The notes below the pieces were generated by a model that worked only from the letters and a program-made list of their open reading frames with translations, ran no database searches and was not told where the DNA came from. Shown piece after piece: positions 35,666-47,828 of a stretch of DNA of 64,000 nucleotides (positions are counted from its first letter, which is position 1; each line of letters opens with the position of its first letter). Source of the DNA: Burhinus oedicnemus (Eukaryota; Chordata; Aves; Charadriiformes; Burhinidae); contig VFFE01007649.1 of assembly GCA_008921705.1 (NCBI GenBank), positions 696,652 through 760,651 on the forward strand. The letters are read 5' to 3'. The position numbers and the translations under genes are program-made.

Positions 35666-38600
35666 CAACCATGCTAATTTGAGCAAGAATATGTACATTT
35701 TGCTGCCACACTTCTTACAATGACTTACAGTCTGTGAAGCTCTTTTCTCATGGCTTACTTGCATATTCTAACCTGTGACCTTAATGCTCTTTATGACAAA
35801 TTTTCAGGGTTGCCAAGTTTCACTGTACTTAGAAATTTAAAAGCGTGCCTCACAGCACCTGATTTTCTCCTTTTTGACAATTTTCATGTATATTCAATCA
35901 TCTGAAGTAATTTAATATACTGAAGTTTTGTGGAAACTACAGCTTCTTTCTCCTTGAACTACTTTTAGTGCTTATCCAAATTGAGCTATGCAAGAAAAAT
36001 CTGGGCCAGTTCATTTTCTGAGGTTGGTTACTCTTGTGTTTAATATTCTCTAATGATCCACCAGTGTATTTCTGAATGTGTGTTGCTATCCAATAGATTA
36101 TAGTACAGATGCATAAGCTGCATAACAAAAGGAAAGTAGTTGTTGGAGAGGGATGACTATTAAGTAATATATTCATGAGTAGCTAGTCTCAATTTGGCTG
36201 TGTCCACAGATTATTTGGATCTTTTTAATTTAAGAATCTTGATGGACAGAAAATGTAACTGAAATGAAAGTCTCCTAGAAATAATTGATGAGGTAATGTT
36301 CTCTTAGGAATAAGAATTAGCTGTGCTTGGTCTTTAGCTTCTAACAGATGTGAATGAACACAAATATTACACTGTTTAAGAATGTTTTTGGCAGGGAGTG
36401 CTGTGGTAACACTTGGTGTGTAATGCCTTCAGGATTTTCAGCTCTGACAGTCGCAGCTTCCACTTACCTGGAAGATTTGCTTTTAACTCAACATCAAATT
36501 AACATGAATGAGTCTGGTCGTTGGTAAGTGACTAATCCATTGTTTTGTAAATGCACATGACACACCGTCAAGTTCTGCTTAATGTCTGAAATTGCCTACT
36601 CAGCAAGGCGTTTGATATTAGAAGGCAAAACTTGATTGAAAGTAATACATTCTAAGAATGTTTTGGTAAACACTTTTGTGAAACATAAATAAGACAAACT
36701 CAAGGATTCTTTCACTCTTCATACTTAAATGGTATAACTCTGTTTTTTATGAACACGTTGGATCACTGTTACTTTCCTAGCCAGGAGTAGTTGGACAAAG
36801 TCAGCATAAAATCACTATGCTACTTGTGGTTATTTGGGTTTCTTAAAAATCAAACAAAAGGGATAAAGCTCCTTTGTACTCTTAATTTTTTTTTATTTAT
36901 TTTTTTCCCTCTCCAAATAAAGACAGTTGCTTTCCCTCTGAGGTCGCAGGTAAAAAATAACTATGTGAATTGTGACCAGACTAGGTCTTCAAATTCTATT
37001 ATTTAGGAGGCTAATCGTATTTGCATACTGATGTCTCGGATGTTCAGATGAGCAGGGAGAAGTAATATGTATCAATTCTTTCCTCTTAGTGAACTACCTC
37101 TTGGAAATGAAGGGCAGGTAGTTCCTCCGACAGGAATCTCAAGTCAAAGGATGTTCAGAAAGATCAACTGAGACACTTCGCTGAAAGAGAACTCTAGCTA
37201 GTTTTGTAATGCAATACCTATCATATAAAACAGAACTGGTAAGTAGGACTATTCAGAACAAACTCTCCAGATATTAATAAAAATGCAACAAAACAAAAAT
37301 GGGAGGCTATGTGTGACTGCAATAATAGGACCTTTTTTTTAGCAACATTGAATGCAATATGCTCCATTAAAATTTTGGAATTTTGGATCTGTATGAGACC
37401 TGATGATTGACAACTGACCCATTTTAATGAAAACTTTTTTCTGCTGATATCTTCATTAATTGAATTTGCTTTGTATAGTGTAAGTATAAAAGTTTCTTTT
37501 GGAGACAGTTCCTCTTCAGACTTAGATCACTTCCAGTATATGTAATTGTTGGCCCTCTGTCTGAACCGGTATGATAAAACAATGTGAGAATTAGGTCTTT
37601 TAAACAAAATAGAGTCCTGACACATCTGAAAGAACAAAACACAATTTGAAGAGCGGAAGAAAGGGAAAGGAAAATAAGAGTTAAGAGGAGAAGAAATAAT
37701 AACCCTAGGTCTTCTGTGGAATCCAAACTCTTTAAATGTTTTCTTATATGCAAAATTTGATTTCAGTAAGTAATTGTCCTGAATTTATAAGATTACTCAT
37801 ATAAGTGAGCTAATATTCAGTGTTATAAAAATATATTAACAGCGTTTCCTTGTATATTAACAATGTTTACTGATTATATACTGATATATATATATAAACA
37901 ATATTTATGATTTAAAATGGCTCTTTGTTTTTTTCTCTGTCTTTTTTTTTTTTCTGGATTTTTTCTAAGTAAAGAGATTGTACCCTCTGCCTTGTTCCTA
38001 GAATCTTAAAACTGAGACTCTGTCCTTCCTTCAATCATTATTAAAAGAAGTCCTGTGATCCTTTCCTTATCTCAGAAATAAGAGCAGAAATGGTGGCAAT
38101 GAGTGAATAAACACTTTAACAAATGTAATAACAGCATATCAGTGTTTCTTTCTCCTCTTCCACCTTTCTAAATAGCAAGACAATGGAAAATTAATCAATT
38201 CCTAATGGGTAGAGACATGGAGAACACAAGGCATAATCAAACTCTTCCTTGCTATCTGAATATTAAATAGCTCATTATTCTCTACAACACAGGTATATGC
38301 AGTGCAGCTTTCCATCCTTTGCTCTACTCCCTTATATCAAGGCTAGAAAAGCATAAAGGAATCTTGGTTAAAAGTGTGGAGGTTTGCTTGTTTTTTTGTT
38401 TTGTGTTTTGTTTTGTGTTTTTATTTGTGGGGTTGGTTTTCTTTGGGGGGGGTGTGTGTGTTGGTTTTGTTTGGTTTTGGTTTTTTCCTTCTCTGACAAA
38501 GGGTTTGTTTTCCTTGCACAATTAGAACAACAGCGTCCTGGAAACTTTCCTCTTATGATTCATTTTAAGTCTTGCTTCTAGCCAGAGGTGTATTCAATTC

Positions 38601-41100
38601 ACCCTGAAGTGGAGCTGAAGTGTGAATTAACCTATATGCTATGGGTACATCTATACTATGGGTGCTTATATGAGGACTGAAATTTTAAAGCTAACTTTCA
38701 AACATCCATGCTTTAGTTTGCTTTAGGGAATGGTCTTCACTTCCTTAAAACTATGTTCCTTCTGTATGAAATCTGGCATATGCATTTTGGAAGCATGTCT
38801 AATGCCCTCCAACTCCTAAAGGGCATTCAGTCCATTGGCTCAGACTGGAGTTAATCATGTATACTCTGAAACATACATACTCTAGACTTTAACTCTGCAG
38901 TGCCGTCTGTTTTCCCCTGCAGACCCACTTCCCAATGCACTGGACTATTTGCAAAACCAAACATTGTCTGTGTGGATGAGCGAGTGCATAGGATTTTAGT
39001 CTAAAACAGGGTGCTCAACGGTGAGAGAGATACTGAGGAACTGAACAGCTAAGTCAAAACTCTGTAGCCACAGGCACAAGAGCAGCGTGTTTGGGTAGCC
39101 ATAGGAAGTCAAGGGCTGGAAGAGTGGTTAAGGTGACTACAGCAGTTCTCTGGGTTGTGAATGCTTTTCTGGGTCTCCTAAACAGGATGTAAAAGCCTCA
39201 TCCTCAGTATGGAAATGCAATGAGGATGAGAAATAGTCAAGTGAATACACATAAAAGAAAAATGACTAGTGATTAGTATTTAATTTGTTTAAACAAATCC
39301 TATTCTTCTTCCTAGAAGAAAACATGGTACTAGTTTCTTGGTTTTGCAGAGAAGTGCAGAGTACAATGAAGACTAAAGTGTCAGAAGATATCTGGGTGTT
39401 ATTGACTGACTGTCTTACAGCAGTACTTGAAGAACCTCTTGCAAATACTCCAAAGGGTTTTTCTCATAAAATTGTGTGAGATGCAGCAATCTTCACTCAT
39501 CTTGATTTTTGACTAGGGAACTGAGGTAAATTAATAAAACAGGGAGTAGTAGGAACGTTACTGGTTTTGCTGATGTTTGTTTACTTGGATTACATGCTAG
39601 AAAACATGTCTATCAAATATTTTCCCACCAGGCTGAGTCAGATGTCATGTTACTAGGCATATTTCTGATATGGAGGGCATGGTGGGGTCTATAAATAGTT
39701 GATTATATTCAAAATCAACTCTGTTTGGTGATCTTTTATTTATATTGTGTCAAATACATACATAGTGCTTTTATAGCATGCAGTGGCGATATTATCACTG
39801 TCTCAAGAGACCTGCAAGCTGCTCCTCAGGACTGAGCAGATGCTTTTTAGATTTTTTTTTTTTTTCTTTTACTGAAGCTCTTACAAAACTGTTACAAACG
39901 AATATTAATCCTGGGAGTGTTGATCACAGTTTCAAGACACTGATTTTTTTCCTTAGCTTTTTTCTTTTTCTGTTCTTTTGTTTCATGAAGAGAACTGCAT
40001 TTGTATTATGTGTAGCTTAGCTTTCTCTAGAAATATTAATATCTGTATTAATAACCATATATTATCCCAAACAACATCCTTATGTTATCAATATATCCAA
40101 ATGAATATCCATATATTAATTAATGAATTGGGACAGGAAAGTGAGGGGAAAAAACCTCTTTGTTACTAATGAACACTTAAAAATAAATGTGCTTTAAGAT
40201 CTTGAAAATAGAACAATAATCATGTGGTTAGCTGTTGTGTACCAGAAACTGAGCATTGTTGAAAAGAGATACAATCCAACTTGTCTACTACTTCCAACTT
40301 CTTGAACAGTTGCCAGTATAAATACAGTGTTGAAACTAAGTAATAGCTAAATACTTTCAGCTATGAAGAATCCACCAAATACAGTTCCTAGAAGAGTTTT
40401 TTGTTTGATTGTCCATAGTATGTAGGAGAGAGGAGTTTTTGTAGAAAATCCCATCTCCACTATTAATGTGTGTGATGAGGATGTTAGCAGAAGAGCTCAT
40501 CAGAAAAGCGGAAGTCAAATGCATAGTGGTGATTGCTTACAGAAGTGAATTTTGCATGTGTAAAGTAGGATATTTGGAGTGGTAGAAATTGTATTGACAT
40601 GTTCATAGAACACAGCTCAGGAAGACTGTATATCATCTGGTAATTCACCTTATTAAATTTATAAAAATCCTAATCACATTTGCCATTTTAAATTCTGTTC
40701 TCTTTAAATAGTTGTCGGTTATGAAAATAACTTCAGGATATAGCATAAATTCCTATGTAGCTATCACTTACACTACTGTCTCCTTTTCAAAACACAAAAC
40801 TAACAAATTTTAAGCAACCAAAATGCTTCATTTTTATCTGTAGATAGAAGAGAAAGACCAAAGTACAAGTGACCATAGGGTCAATGGTGTTCCTTAATGC
40901 ACTTCTGGCAGATAGCCACAGTTCAACAAGGCAAAGACAAGTGCCTTTGCAGGCTAGACTGAAATGGAAAATGTTAGTCATGGCTGGATTACTGAAATAG
41001 TTGTTATCTGTTTCATTTAATGATACATTTCAACACATTCCTTTTCTTTACCCATAAATGGAGGGAATCAAATCTCAGATGGTCTTCTTTCCCCTGTCCC
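35666..41100. other. AT-rich non-coding stretch
   Basis: No gene or clear transposon. Contains a near-tandem repeat of TATATTAACA-GTTT at about 37833-37870, a TA-rich patch near 37880-37895, a T/G tract (38389-38490) and T runs near 36890 and 39852. The 109-codon minus frame (37424-37753) is Leu/Phe/Ser-rich and unrecognised. Confidence 0.5.
38389..38490. repeat. T/G-rich tract with G8 run
   Basis: TTTTGTTTTGTG units lead into GGGG, G8, GTGTGTGTG and TTGGTTTTG units. The frames through it on both strands are low-complexity artefacts. Confidence 0.85.
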
Positions 41101-41673
41101 TGCCTTGTGGGTTAACCTGGATGGGCAGTCAAGCACCACACAGACACTTGGTCACTCCCTCCACACACCCTCAGTGGGACAGGGGAAGAGGAAAGGAACA
41201 GTAAAAGCAAGAAAACTCGGGGATCAAGATGAGAAGGAAAAAAAGAGTTTTATCAGTGAAGTATAAGTGGAAGAAGAGAGAAAGCAAGCAAAACAAGCGA
41301 TGCAAAGGCAGTCACTCACCACCTCCCGCGGCTGGACCAATGCCCATCTCACTTCCCAACCAAAAGATGGCTAACCTCCTTAAGCCCCCTTCTTTTCCTT
41401 TTTATTGCTGAGCATAACATTATATGGCATGGAATATCTCTGGTTAGTTTGGGTCACCTGCCTGGTTGTGTCTCTTTGCAACCTATTGGACAGTCCCCAA
41501 ACTGTTCACTGCGGAGGGGCAGGCTGAAACGAAGAAGGCCTTGGTGCTGTGCAAACACTGTTCAGCGATAGCTAGAATGTGTGTTATCAGTATTGTTTTG
41601 GTCATAAATCTAAAACAGCATCATACAAGCTGCTATGAAGAAAGTTAACCCTGTCCCAGCTAGGCCCAGTACA
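41101..41673 (-). mobile_element. Solo LTR of a bird endogenous retrovirus, minus strand
   Basis: About 570 bases, beginning (minus strand) with TGTACTGGGC and ending near GGTTAACCCAC...CA. Both ends follow the pattern of a common avian LTR group: a start with CTGG...AGCTGGGA-AG-GTTAA, an internal TGG-AT-CCAT-CC box before the TATA position, and a GGTTAA(A)CC end. The TATA position reads AATAAAAAG (about 41397-41405), so it is weakened. No internal viral sequence adjoins it and no convincing target duplication is seen, though ERVL-like elements make short ones. It is best read as a solo LTR left by recombination. Confidence 0.75.
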
Positions 41674-41811
41674 CCCCCACAACACACACATTTCTATCTA
41701 TCAAATAGATTAAATCAGCATTCTAGGAATCCTTTTCTTCTAAAACTGATGGAGTAGGAGACAGAAATATTGGAGGAAGAGATAATTGCTAAAATATCTT
41801 AGCTAGCAGCA
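41674..41811. other. Short unique spacer
   Basis: About 140 bases of unique AT-rich DNA between the LTR and the CR1 tail, starting with a CA-rich patch (41674-41690). Nothing else is seen. Confidence 0.6.
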
Positions 41812-41890
41812 GAGGATCACAGAATCACCAGGGTTGAAAGGGACCTCTGGAGATCATCTAGTCCAACCCCCCCTGCCAGACCAGAGTCAC

Positions 41891-42433
41891 CTAGAGCAGG
41901 TTGCACAGGATGGCATCCAGGCAGGTTTGGAATGTCTCCAGAGTCGGAGACTCCACCACCTCTCTGGGCAGCCTCTTCCAGTGCTCTGCCACCCTCAAAG
42001 GAAAGAAGTTCCTCCTCATGTTTAGATGGAACTTCCTATGGTCAAGTTTGTGCCCATTACCTCTTGTCCTATCACTGGGCACCACTGAAAAAAGACTGGT
42101 GCCATCCTCACGGCACCCTCCCTTTAAGTATTTGTAAGCATTGATGAGATCCCCCCTCTGAGTCTTCTCCAGACTAAAAAGACCCAAGTCTCTCAGCCTT
42201 TCCTCAGAAGAAAGATGTTCCAACCCCCTAATCAGCTTGGTAGCCCTCTGCTGTACCCTCTCCAGCAGTTCCCTGTCCTTCTTGAACTGGGGAGTCCAGA
42301 ACTGGAACAGCACTCCAGGTGCGGCCTCAGCAGGGCAGAGTAGAGGGGGAGGATAACCTCCCGTGACCTGCTTGCCACACTCCTCTTGATGCACCCCAGA
42401 ATGCCATTGGCCTTCTTGGCCACAAGGGCACAT
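41891..42433 (-). pseudogene. CR1 ORF2 thumb and C-terminal region
   Basis: A 180-codon open frame. Its first 45 or so residues are out of frame relative to CR1. From about residue 50 it is typical: [10 protein letters not shown], then [30 protein letters not shown] and W-K-R-L-P-R-E-V-V, ending at a stop at 41891-41893 directly before the 3' UTR. It matches the fragment at 15981-16307 block for block. It is nearly intact, but the upstream frameshift separates it from the RT. Confidence 0.94.
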
Positions 42434-43104
42434 TGCTGGCTCACGGTCCTCCTGTTGTCCAGCAGGACTCCCAGGTCCCTTTCCACCGAGCTGCTTTCCA
42501 GCAGGTCAGCCCTTAACCTGTACTGGTGCATGGGGTTATTCCTACCCAAGTGCAGTACCCTACACTTGCCCTTGTTGAACTTCATGATGTTTCTCTCTGC
42601 CCTACTCTCTAGCCTGTTCAGGTCACGCTGAATGGCAGCACAGCCTTGCAGTGTGTCAACCACCCCTCCCAGTTTCATGTAATCAGCAAACTTGCTGATG
42701 GCACACTCTATTCCTTCATCCAGGTCATTGATGAATGTGTTGAACAGGACTGGACCCAGTACTGACCCCTGGGGAACGCCACTTGTCACAGACCTCGAAC
42801 TAGACTCTGTGCCACTAATCACAACGCTCTGAGCTCTATCTGCCAGCCAGTTTTCAATCCACCCCACTGTCCATTCATCTAATTCATACTTCCTAAGCTT
42901 GCCTATGAGGATGCTGTGGGAGACAGTGTCAAAAGCCTTGCTGAAGTCAAGGTAGACAACATCCACTGCCCTCCCCTCATCTATCCGTCCAGTCACACCA
43001 TCGTAGAAGGCTATCAGGTTAGTCAGACATGACTTTCCCCTTGGTGAATCTATGCTGGCTGCTTCTGATAACCTTCTTTTCCTCCAAATGCTTTGAGGTG
43101 ACAC
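42232..43104 (-). pseudogene. CR1 reverse transcriptase core, catalytic aspartate lost
   Basis: A 290-codon open frame covering the RT palm. In order: G-K-S-C-L-T-N-L-I near residue 23; motif [10 protein letters not shown] with one catalytic Asp near residue 51; motif [12 protein letters not shown] near residue 107; motif C near residue 139 reads F-A-D-Y instead of F-A-D-D. The second motif C aspartate is therefore Tyr (codon at 42679-42681). The pair of aspartates binds catalytic metal ions, so this copy could not polymerise DNA even in frame. Residues after about 281 are in a wrong frame; the true C-terminal frame continues at 42433. Confidence 0.95.
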
Positions 43105-43335
43105 CCAGAATGAGCTGTTCCATCATCTTTCCAGGGATGGAGGTGAGGCTGACTGGCCCGTAGTTTCCTGGGTCTTCCTTCTTGCCCTTTTTGAAGACTG
43201 GAGTGACATTGGCTTTCCTCCAGTCTTCAGGCTCCACGCTGGTTCTCCAGGACCTTTCAAAGATGATGGGAGTGGCCCAGCAATGACTTCTGCTGGCTCC
43301 CTCAGCACTCGCGGGTGCATCCCATCAGGACCCAT
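43019..43335 (-). pseudogene. CR1 RT N-terminal part, frameshifted
   Basis: Two overlapping open pieces share this stretch. The first (43335 down to about 43270) keeps M-G-P-D-G-M-H-P-R-V-L, the RT block that follows the linker, in the same frame as the linker. After about 43270 the reading moves to another frame (43237 down to about 43040) with W-R-K-A-N-V-T-P-V-F-K-K-G, then V-S-L-T-S-I-P-G-K. These are RT finger motifs. The shift shows at least one single- or double-base indel. Confidence 0.92.
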
Positions 43336-43359
43336 GGACTTGTGGATATCCAGTTTACT

Positions 43360-44151
43360 TCACTGATCTCTAACTTGATCCTTCTCAACCAATGGAAAGT
43401 CCTCCTGCCTCCAGACTTTCTCTGTTACCTGTAAAGTCTGGGACTCCTGAGGGCTGGCCTGAACAATAAAGACTGAAGCAAAGAAGGCATTCAGTAATTC
43501 CACCTTCTCTGCATCATCTGTCACCATGGCCCCTGTCTCATTCAACAGTGAGCCCACATTTTCTCTAGTTTTCCTTTTGCCTCCGATGTACTTGAAGAAA
43601 CCCTTCCTGTTGACCTTGACATCCCTTGCCAGATTTAATTCCAAGGAGGCCTTGGCTTTCCTCATTTCATGCCTGCATACTCTGGCAGCATTCTTGTAAT
43701 CTTCCCAAGTGGTCAGTCCCTTCTTCCACATGCTGTAAACTTCCTTCCTCCACTTGAGCTTTTTCAGAAGCTCCCTGCTCAACCATGCAGGTCTCCTGCT
43801 TCCCTTGCCAGATTTCTTGCTCTTAGGGATGCATCGATCCTGAGCTTGGAGGAAGTGATACTTGAATATCAACCAGGTCTCTTGAGCCCCCTTACCCTCT
43901 AAAGTCCTAACCCATGGGATTTCTCCAAGCAGTTTCTTGAAGAGATCAAAGTTAGCCCTCCCGAAATCCAAGGTCACAACCTTAGTTGTCGTTTTATGCC
44001 TACTGCACATAATCCTGAACTCGATCTTCTCATGATCACTACAGCCAAGGCTGCCCCCAACCTTAATGTACTCCACCAGTCCCTCTTTGTTGGTCAGTAC
44101 TAGGTCCAGTAGTACACCTCTTCTTGTCGGCTCCTCCACCACCTGAGTCAA
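43360..44151 (-). pseudogene. CR1 ORF2 endonuclease C-terminus and linker
   Basis: A 263-codon open stretch. Residues about 1-50 hold the end of the endonuclease: an E-P-T-R-R-G-V-L-L-D-L block and the S-D-H-E-K-I-E-F motif, whose S-D-H is the catalytic SDH signature of AP-type endonucleases. The rest is the lysine-rich linker before the RT, with the W-L-S-R-E-L-L-K-K-L block and an A-F-F-A-S-V-F segment. In the intact element the endonuclease nicks target DNA in the nucleus to prime reverse transcription. The stretch ends at a TGA (43360-43362) that interrupts the frame just before the RT. There is no native start; upstream endonuclease catalytic residues are missing. Confidence 0.93.
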
Positions 44152-44245
44152 AAAGTTATCATCAAGACACTGGAGGAACTCCTGGACTGTACCAGCCTAG
44201 ATCTGTAAAGCAGATATCAAGGTGATTGAAGAACCAAGGCCTTTG

Positions 44246-47200
44246 ATTGTGATGCAAACACGGATCTCTTCCATGTTTTCCCTCTTCCTTTAAATCAGAA
44301 AGAAATCAGTTCAAATTTTATGGACTAAGTTCTTTCATGAGTTAGAGAGGATTAATTCTGTGAGAGAGCATGCATCTGACAAAGATAATATCTGACAAGC
44401 AAATCTGACAAGGATAACGTTCGCTAGATTCCAGCATCTAAATGTGTGCTTTGTTGAGGAAGGTCTTGGTCATTTTCAGTCTGTTACTCCGAAAAAATAC
44501 TTTTTCTGCAGCCTCTAACTGGGATCTGACAGATAGATAAAATGCTGATCACAGAGAGAAATAAAAAAGAGATAAAAGAGAATACAAAATACTGGAGAAC
44601 AGGGAGAAGAGGAGGGTCATATCAGAGGTCTCTCTTTGTAGCATGGGAATATTATGCAAAGAACCACTTTTATCATTATTAAATGTTCCCTGCATAAATC
44701 CCTGACATGTTGACAAGAGGAAAGGTGCTAAACACAGTACCAGGAAACAGGGATTTTTTGTAGATTTCCAAGCAAATCCATTATACAGCATTGTGGATAA
44801 TCTACAAATAGAAGTATGGGATGCTTACATTATGATTTTGGTGTCTTAAAAGTTTCTTTTTTATTAGGGTCATTATAAGCTTCATTATTTTGAGCTTTGA
44901 CTCCTCAGGAGTAAGGAATATTTTTAATCTAACTGAAAAAGAACTGGTTGCCATTTGCTCCTTCTCCTTTCAGAGCTCCTTCCTTTGTTCACTGTTAATG
45001 TATTAAAGTTCTCTCAAACTTCTGGCTTTTAGAATAACTCTGTCCAAGGAAATATTGCAGTAATATCTTCGAATTCTGGAAAGGGCTGTGAGAATCAATG
45101 GGCAGGATTTTTAGTTTGACTGTTTTTCAGACACACTTCAGTGTATAGTAAATACTGGAATCTTCCAGAATAAGCAATTAAAAGTTGAACAACCCACTGC
45201 ATGATGTCAGCGTTAACTTTAAATCCATCACTGAATTTGCCAAGGTTTGATCTCTTTCTTCTCCCTTTGGAGAGTGGGAAGATGCTACTGTCACTATGTC
45301 ATTATGGTTACATGGACAAGCCACCATTGAGGGGAGGTGGGAGCTTCAGCTGTTGGGATCTGTGAGGGTTTGTAGCTCCGAAGCCCTCTTTTCTTGGGCT
45401 GGACTGTGATGGCCTCTCCTGCCTTGAATCCTCCTGAGCCCGGCTGGCATGCTGGCAGGACATGGGACAAGCTTCCTGAAATCTTTCTGCTTTCAGACCT
45501 TCTTTAAACACGTCTCCTCTAGTAGACACCCTGTTGTGCCAGGTAAATGCTAACCAACATTGCTTAGTAATCAGAGCCTAGCCAGAGAAGCTGAGGTCCC
45601 AGGAAATTGAATAATACCTATTGCCTAGCCTGCCCATTTAGGGCAGAAGTTATTTCCTTCTGCTTATGATATTCAGAAATGGGGTGGAGGGGATTACCAA
45701 ATAATCTAGGAGCACTAAGGGTAGAAGAAAGAGAAGCAAATCAGAAAACAACACCTGAAAAAGGTTTCTTTATTTGTCACTCTCTATGAATGACAGATCA
45801 AATGAAATGGTTGATGTCTTGCATTTACTGTAAGGTTGTTTGCAGTTGCTTCTTTATACAGATTATTCCTTGTTGATAAATATAGTACTCTTTGGTTCAG
45901 ATAGTAAATACTGTACCGTTTATTCCACATGGCTACCCGAACAAGTTTTTTGTAGTATCACAACCTTTATCATTAAGGGCCAAAAATAAATTTTTCTTTC
46001 ATTCCTCAATATTGTTTAAACTGTTCTATAGTTCTTTCAAATGCATTTTCTGCCTCAATCTCCTCCAGTGTTATAAAAAATATATACTTTTTCCTTTCTA
46101 ACAGGCTTTTCTTCCTTTAAAGAGAACAATAAAATAAAATAATTTAAATCTTACGAACACCAAACAAACTGATTCCACTATTTTGTTGTAAGAGTCAAGC
46201 CAAATAGCATCAGCCTATTCTAAATTCCAATAAAACCTTAATCTACATAATAGAAATATTTCTCATGTGTATATCATAAGCACATAAACACTTTCATTGC
46301 CTAGGTTTATGCATGCTATTTTCTCTTGTAATAAATCAATCACATTTTTCTTCCCTAATTCAAGTTATTTCAAATATGTTTCATTTTTCTTTGTCATTGT
46401 AATTTCAGGTTCTTAAAAGTGAATTCCCTTGGACTACTTTTTTTCTATACTTTTAACTTTTTAATAAAATAAACATACAGCAAGATGTCTAACTCAGCCA
46501 GTAAGTAATGCAGATAATTGCATTGTCCTTTGAATGTGGTGTAGCTTTATTAATTCCTAACCAGTAGAATCATTTTGAAGTATTCTCCTTCATCTAAGGA
46601 TATTAAAATGCATCTACACCTTTTCTGGCATCCTTTTTAGATGTTTTTATAAACTGAAAATGGTCAGTGGCTTTTCCAGGAGGTTGAGATGAATAAAATT
46701 CACGAATCTGATAGAATAGGCGGAATTAAAAACATTAAAATGCCCAGCTTAGTATATTGCATAAGGTGTCTATGAAGGTTAGGCAACAGAACTCATAATT
46801 AAGATTTCTGGCAAAGTTTTATAGGTAATATTTCCCTGTTAATTATTTTGTAAGATACTTTACTCATAGTTAAAAATTGACACACACCTCTTGTTTTGCC
46901 TTCATAGTAACACATCATAAACACACCAAGCCAGTCAGCTCTGCAGAGTGGAGAGAGATGCATGTTTATGAAATGAAACCATGTTACAATACAAATGTAT
47001 TGATGAATTTCCTTCGCAGATGACTTAAGACAAACTAAATAGTCGATATTGTTCAAATTGGTACTATTTTGTGCTAGTCATCGACTGCTTTCTATTTTTT
47101 TAAATATTGTGGTCAAACATCTGTTTTATAGACTGTTTAGAAAATAAGGTATTAGTTAACTTTCTCTGATGAATGAAATGGCATACCCATTCAAGTAATG

Positions 47201-47639
47201 TTCAGAGCTTTACAAAAACAATTTGCAACTCATTCTACCCCTATCTGTTATCTCATTTATGCTACTTGCTATTTTCAAGCAGAGGTTTTTGCTGGATGTA
47301 TGATCTTAAAGTTCAGCCACAACGGCTCTTTTCTTCTTCTAATTCTGCAGAACTATATTGCTGCATTATAAATACTTCCCTCTAATACTGTCAGGAAATT
47401 AGAAGGGAAAATTAGATTATTTTTTTTTTCTTGTAGTAGTGAAATCATTTACTTCTCTTAAAACTTCATTGTAAGCAGAAGTTACTTATAGGTAGAAATG
47501 TAATTGCACGCTGTCAGCTACAGAATCAACTGATGTTTTTTATTGGCACCATAATATAATGAGAATCACTGTACCAGAGTTCACTACTGAATGGCCAAGC
47601 TTATTTCTTAGACTGATTTTCTAATTTGAGTGGGGAGCT
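44246..47639. other. AT-rich non-coding stretch
   Basis: No transposon or gene is recognised. An 89-codon minus-strand open frame without a start (45308-45577) is polar and GC-richer than its surroundings but has no recognisable domain or splice context. 45890-46480 is very AT-rich. Confidence 0.5.
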
Positions 47640-47828
47640 CTGTGATTTCCTGGAGAGGCTGTGAGTTGGCTGTCCTTGGATATTTTCAAAGACTGACTAG
47701 AGGAGACTGTGAGCAACCTGATCTAGATATTAAGTTAGTCTTGCTTTGACTAGATGGCTAGGTGGTTGAACTAGATGAGCTCCAGTTGTCTTTTACAACC
47801 TAAATTATTGTTTGATTCCAGGTAGATG
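47640..47828 (+). mobile_element. Old CR1 3' end, plus strand
   Basis: It matches in order the last part of CR1: a GAGAGGCTGTGAGTTGGC segment (about 47655-47672), CTTGGATATTTTCAAAGACTG, a 'gcaacctgatctag' string, 'gaactagatgagctcca' near 47769, and a decayed octamer tail (ATTATTGTTTGATTCC). Strongly 5'-truncated and diverged; no coding potential remains. Confidence 0.85.

Larger units (their letters stand above)
41812..44245 (-). mobile_element. Longest CR1 LINE in the window, minus strand, 5'-truncated
   Basis: About 2.43 kb. On the minus strand it begins inside the endonuclease domain, where a decayed D-F-N-H-P-D-I-C motif lies at about 44200-44225, and runs through linker, RT and C-terminal regions to the 3' UTR and octamer tail at 41812-41875. 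The element lacks ORF1, the 5' UTR and most of the endonuclease, as expected for 5' truncation in reverse transcription. The frame changes at least three times, and there is an in-frame TGA near 43360. The protein blocks remain easy to read, so it is much younger than the copies at 7634 and 35470. No poly(A) tail, as in all CR1. Confidence 0.97.
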
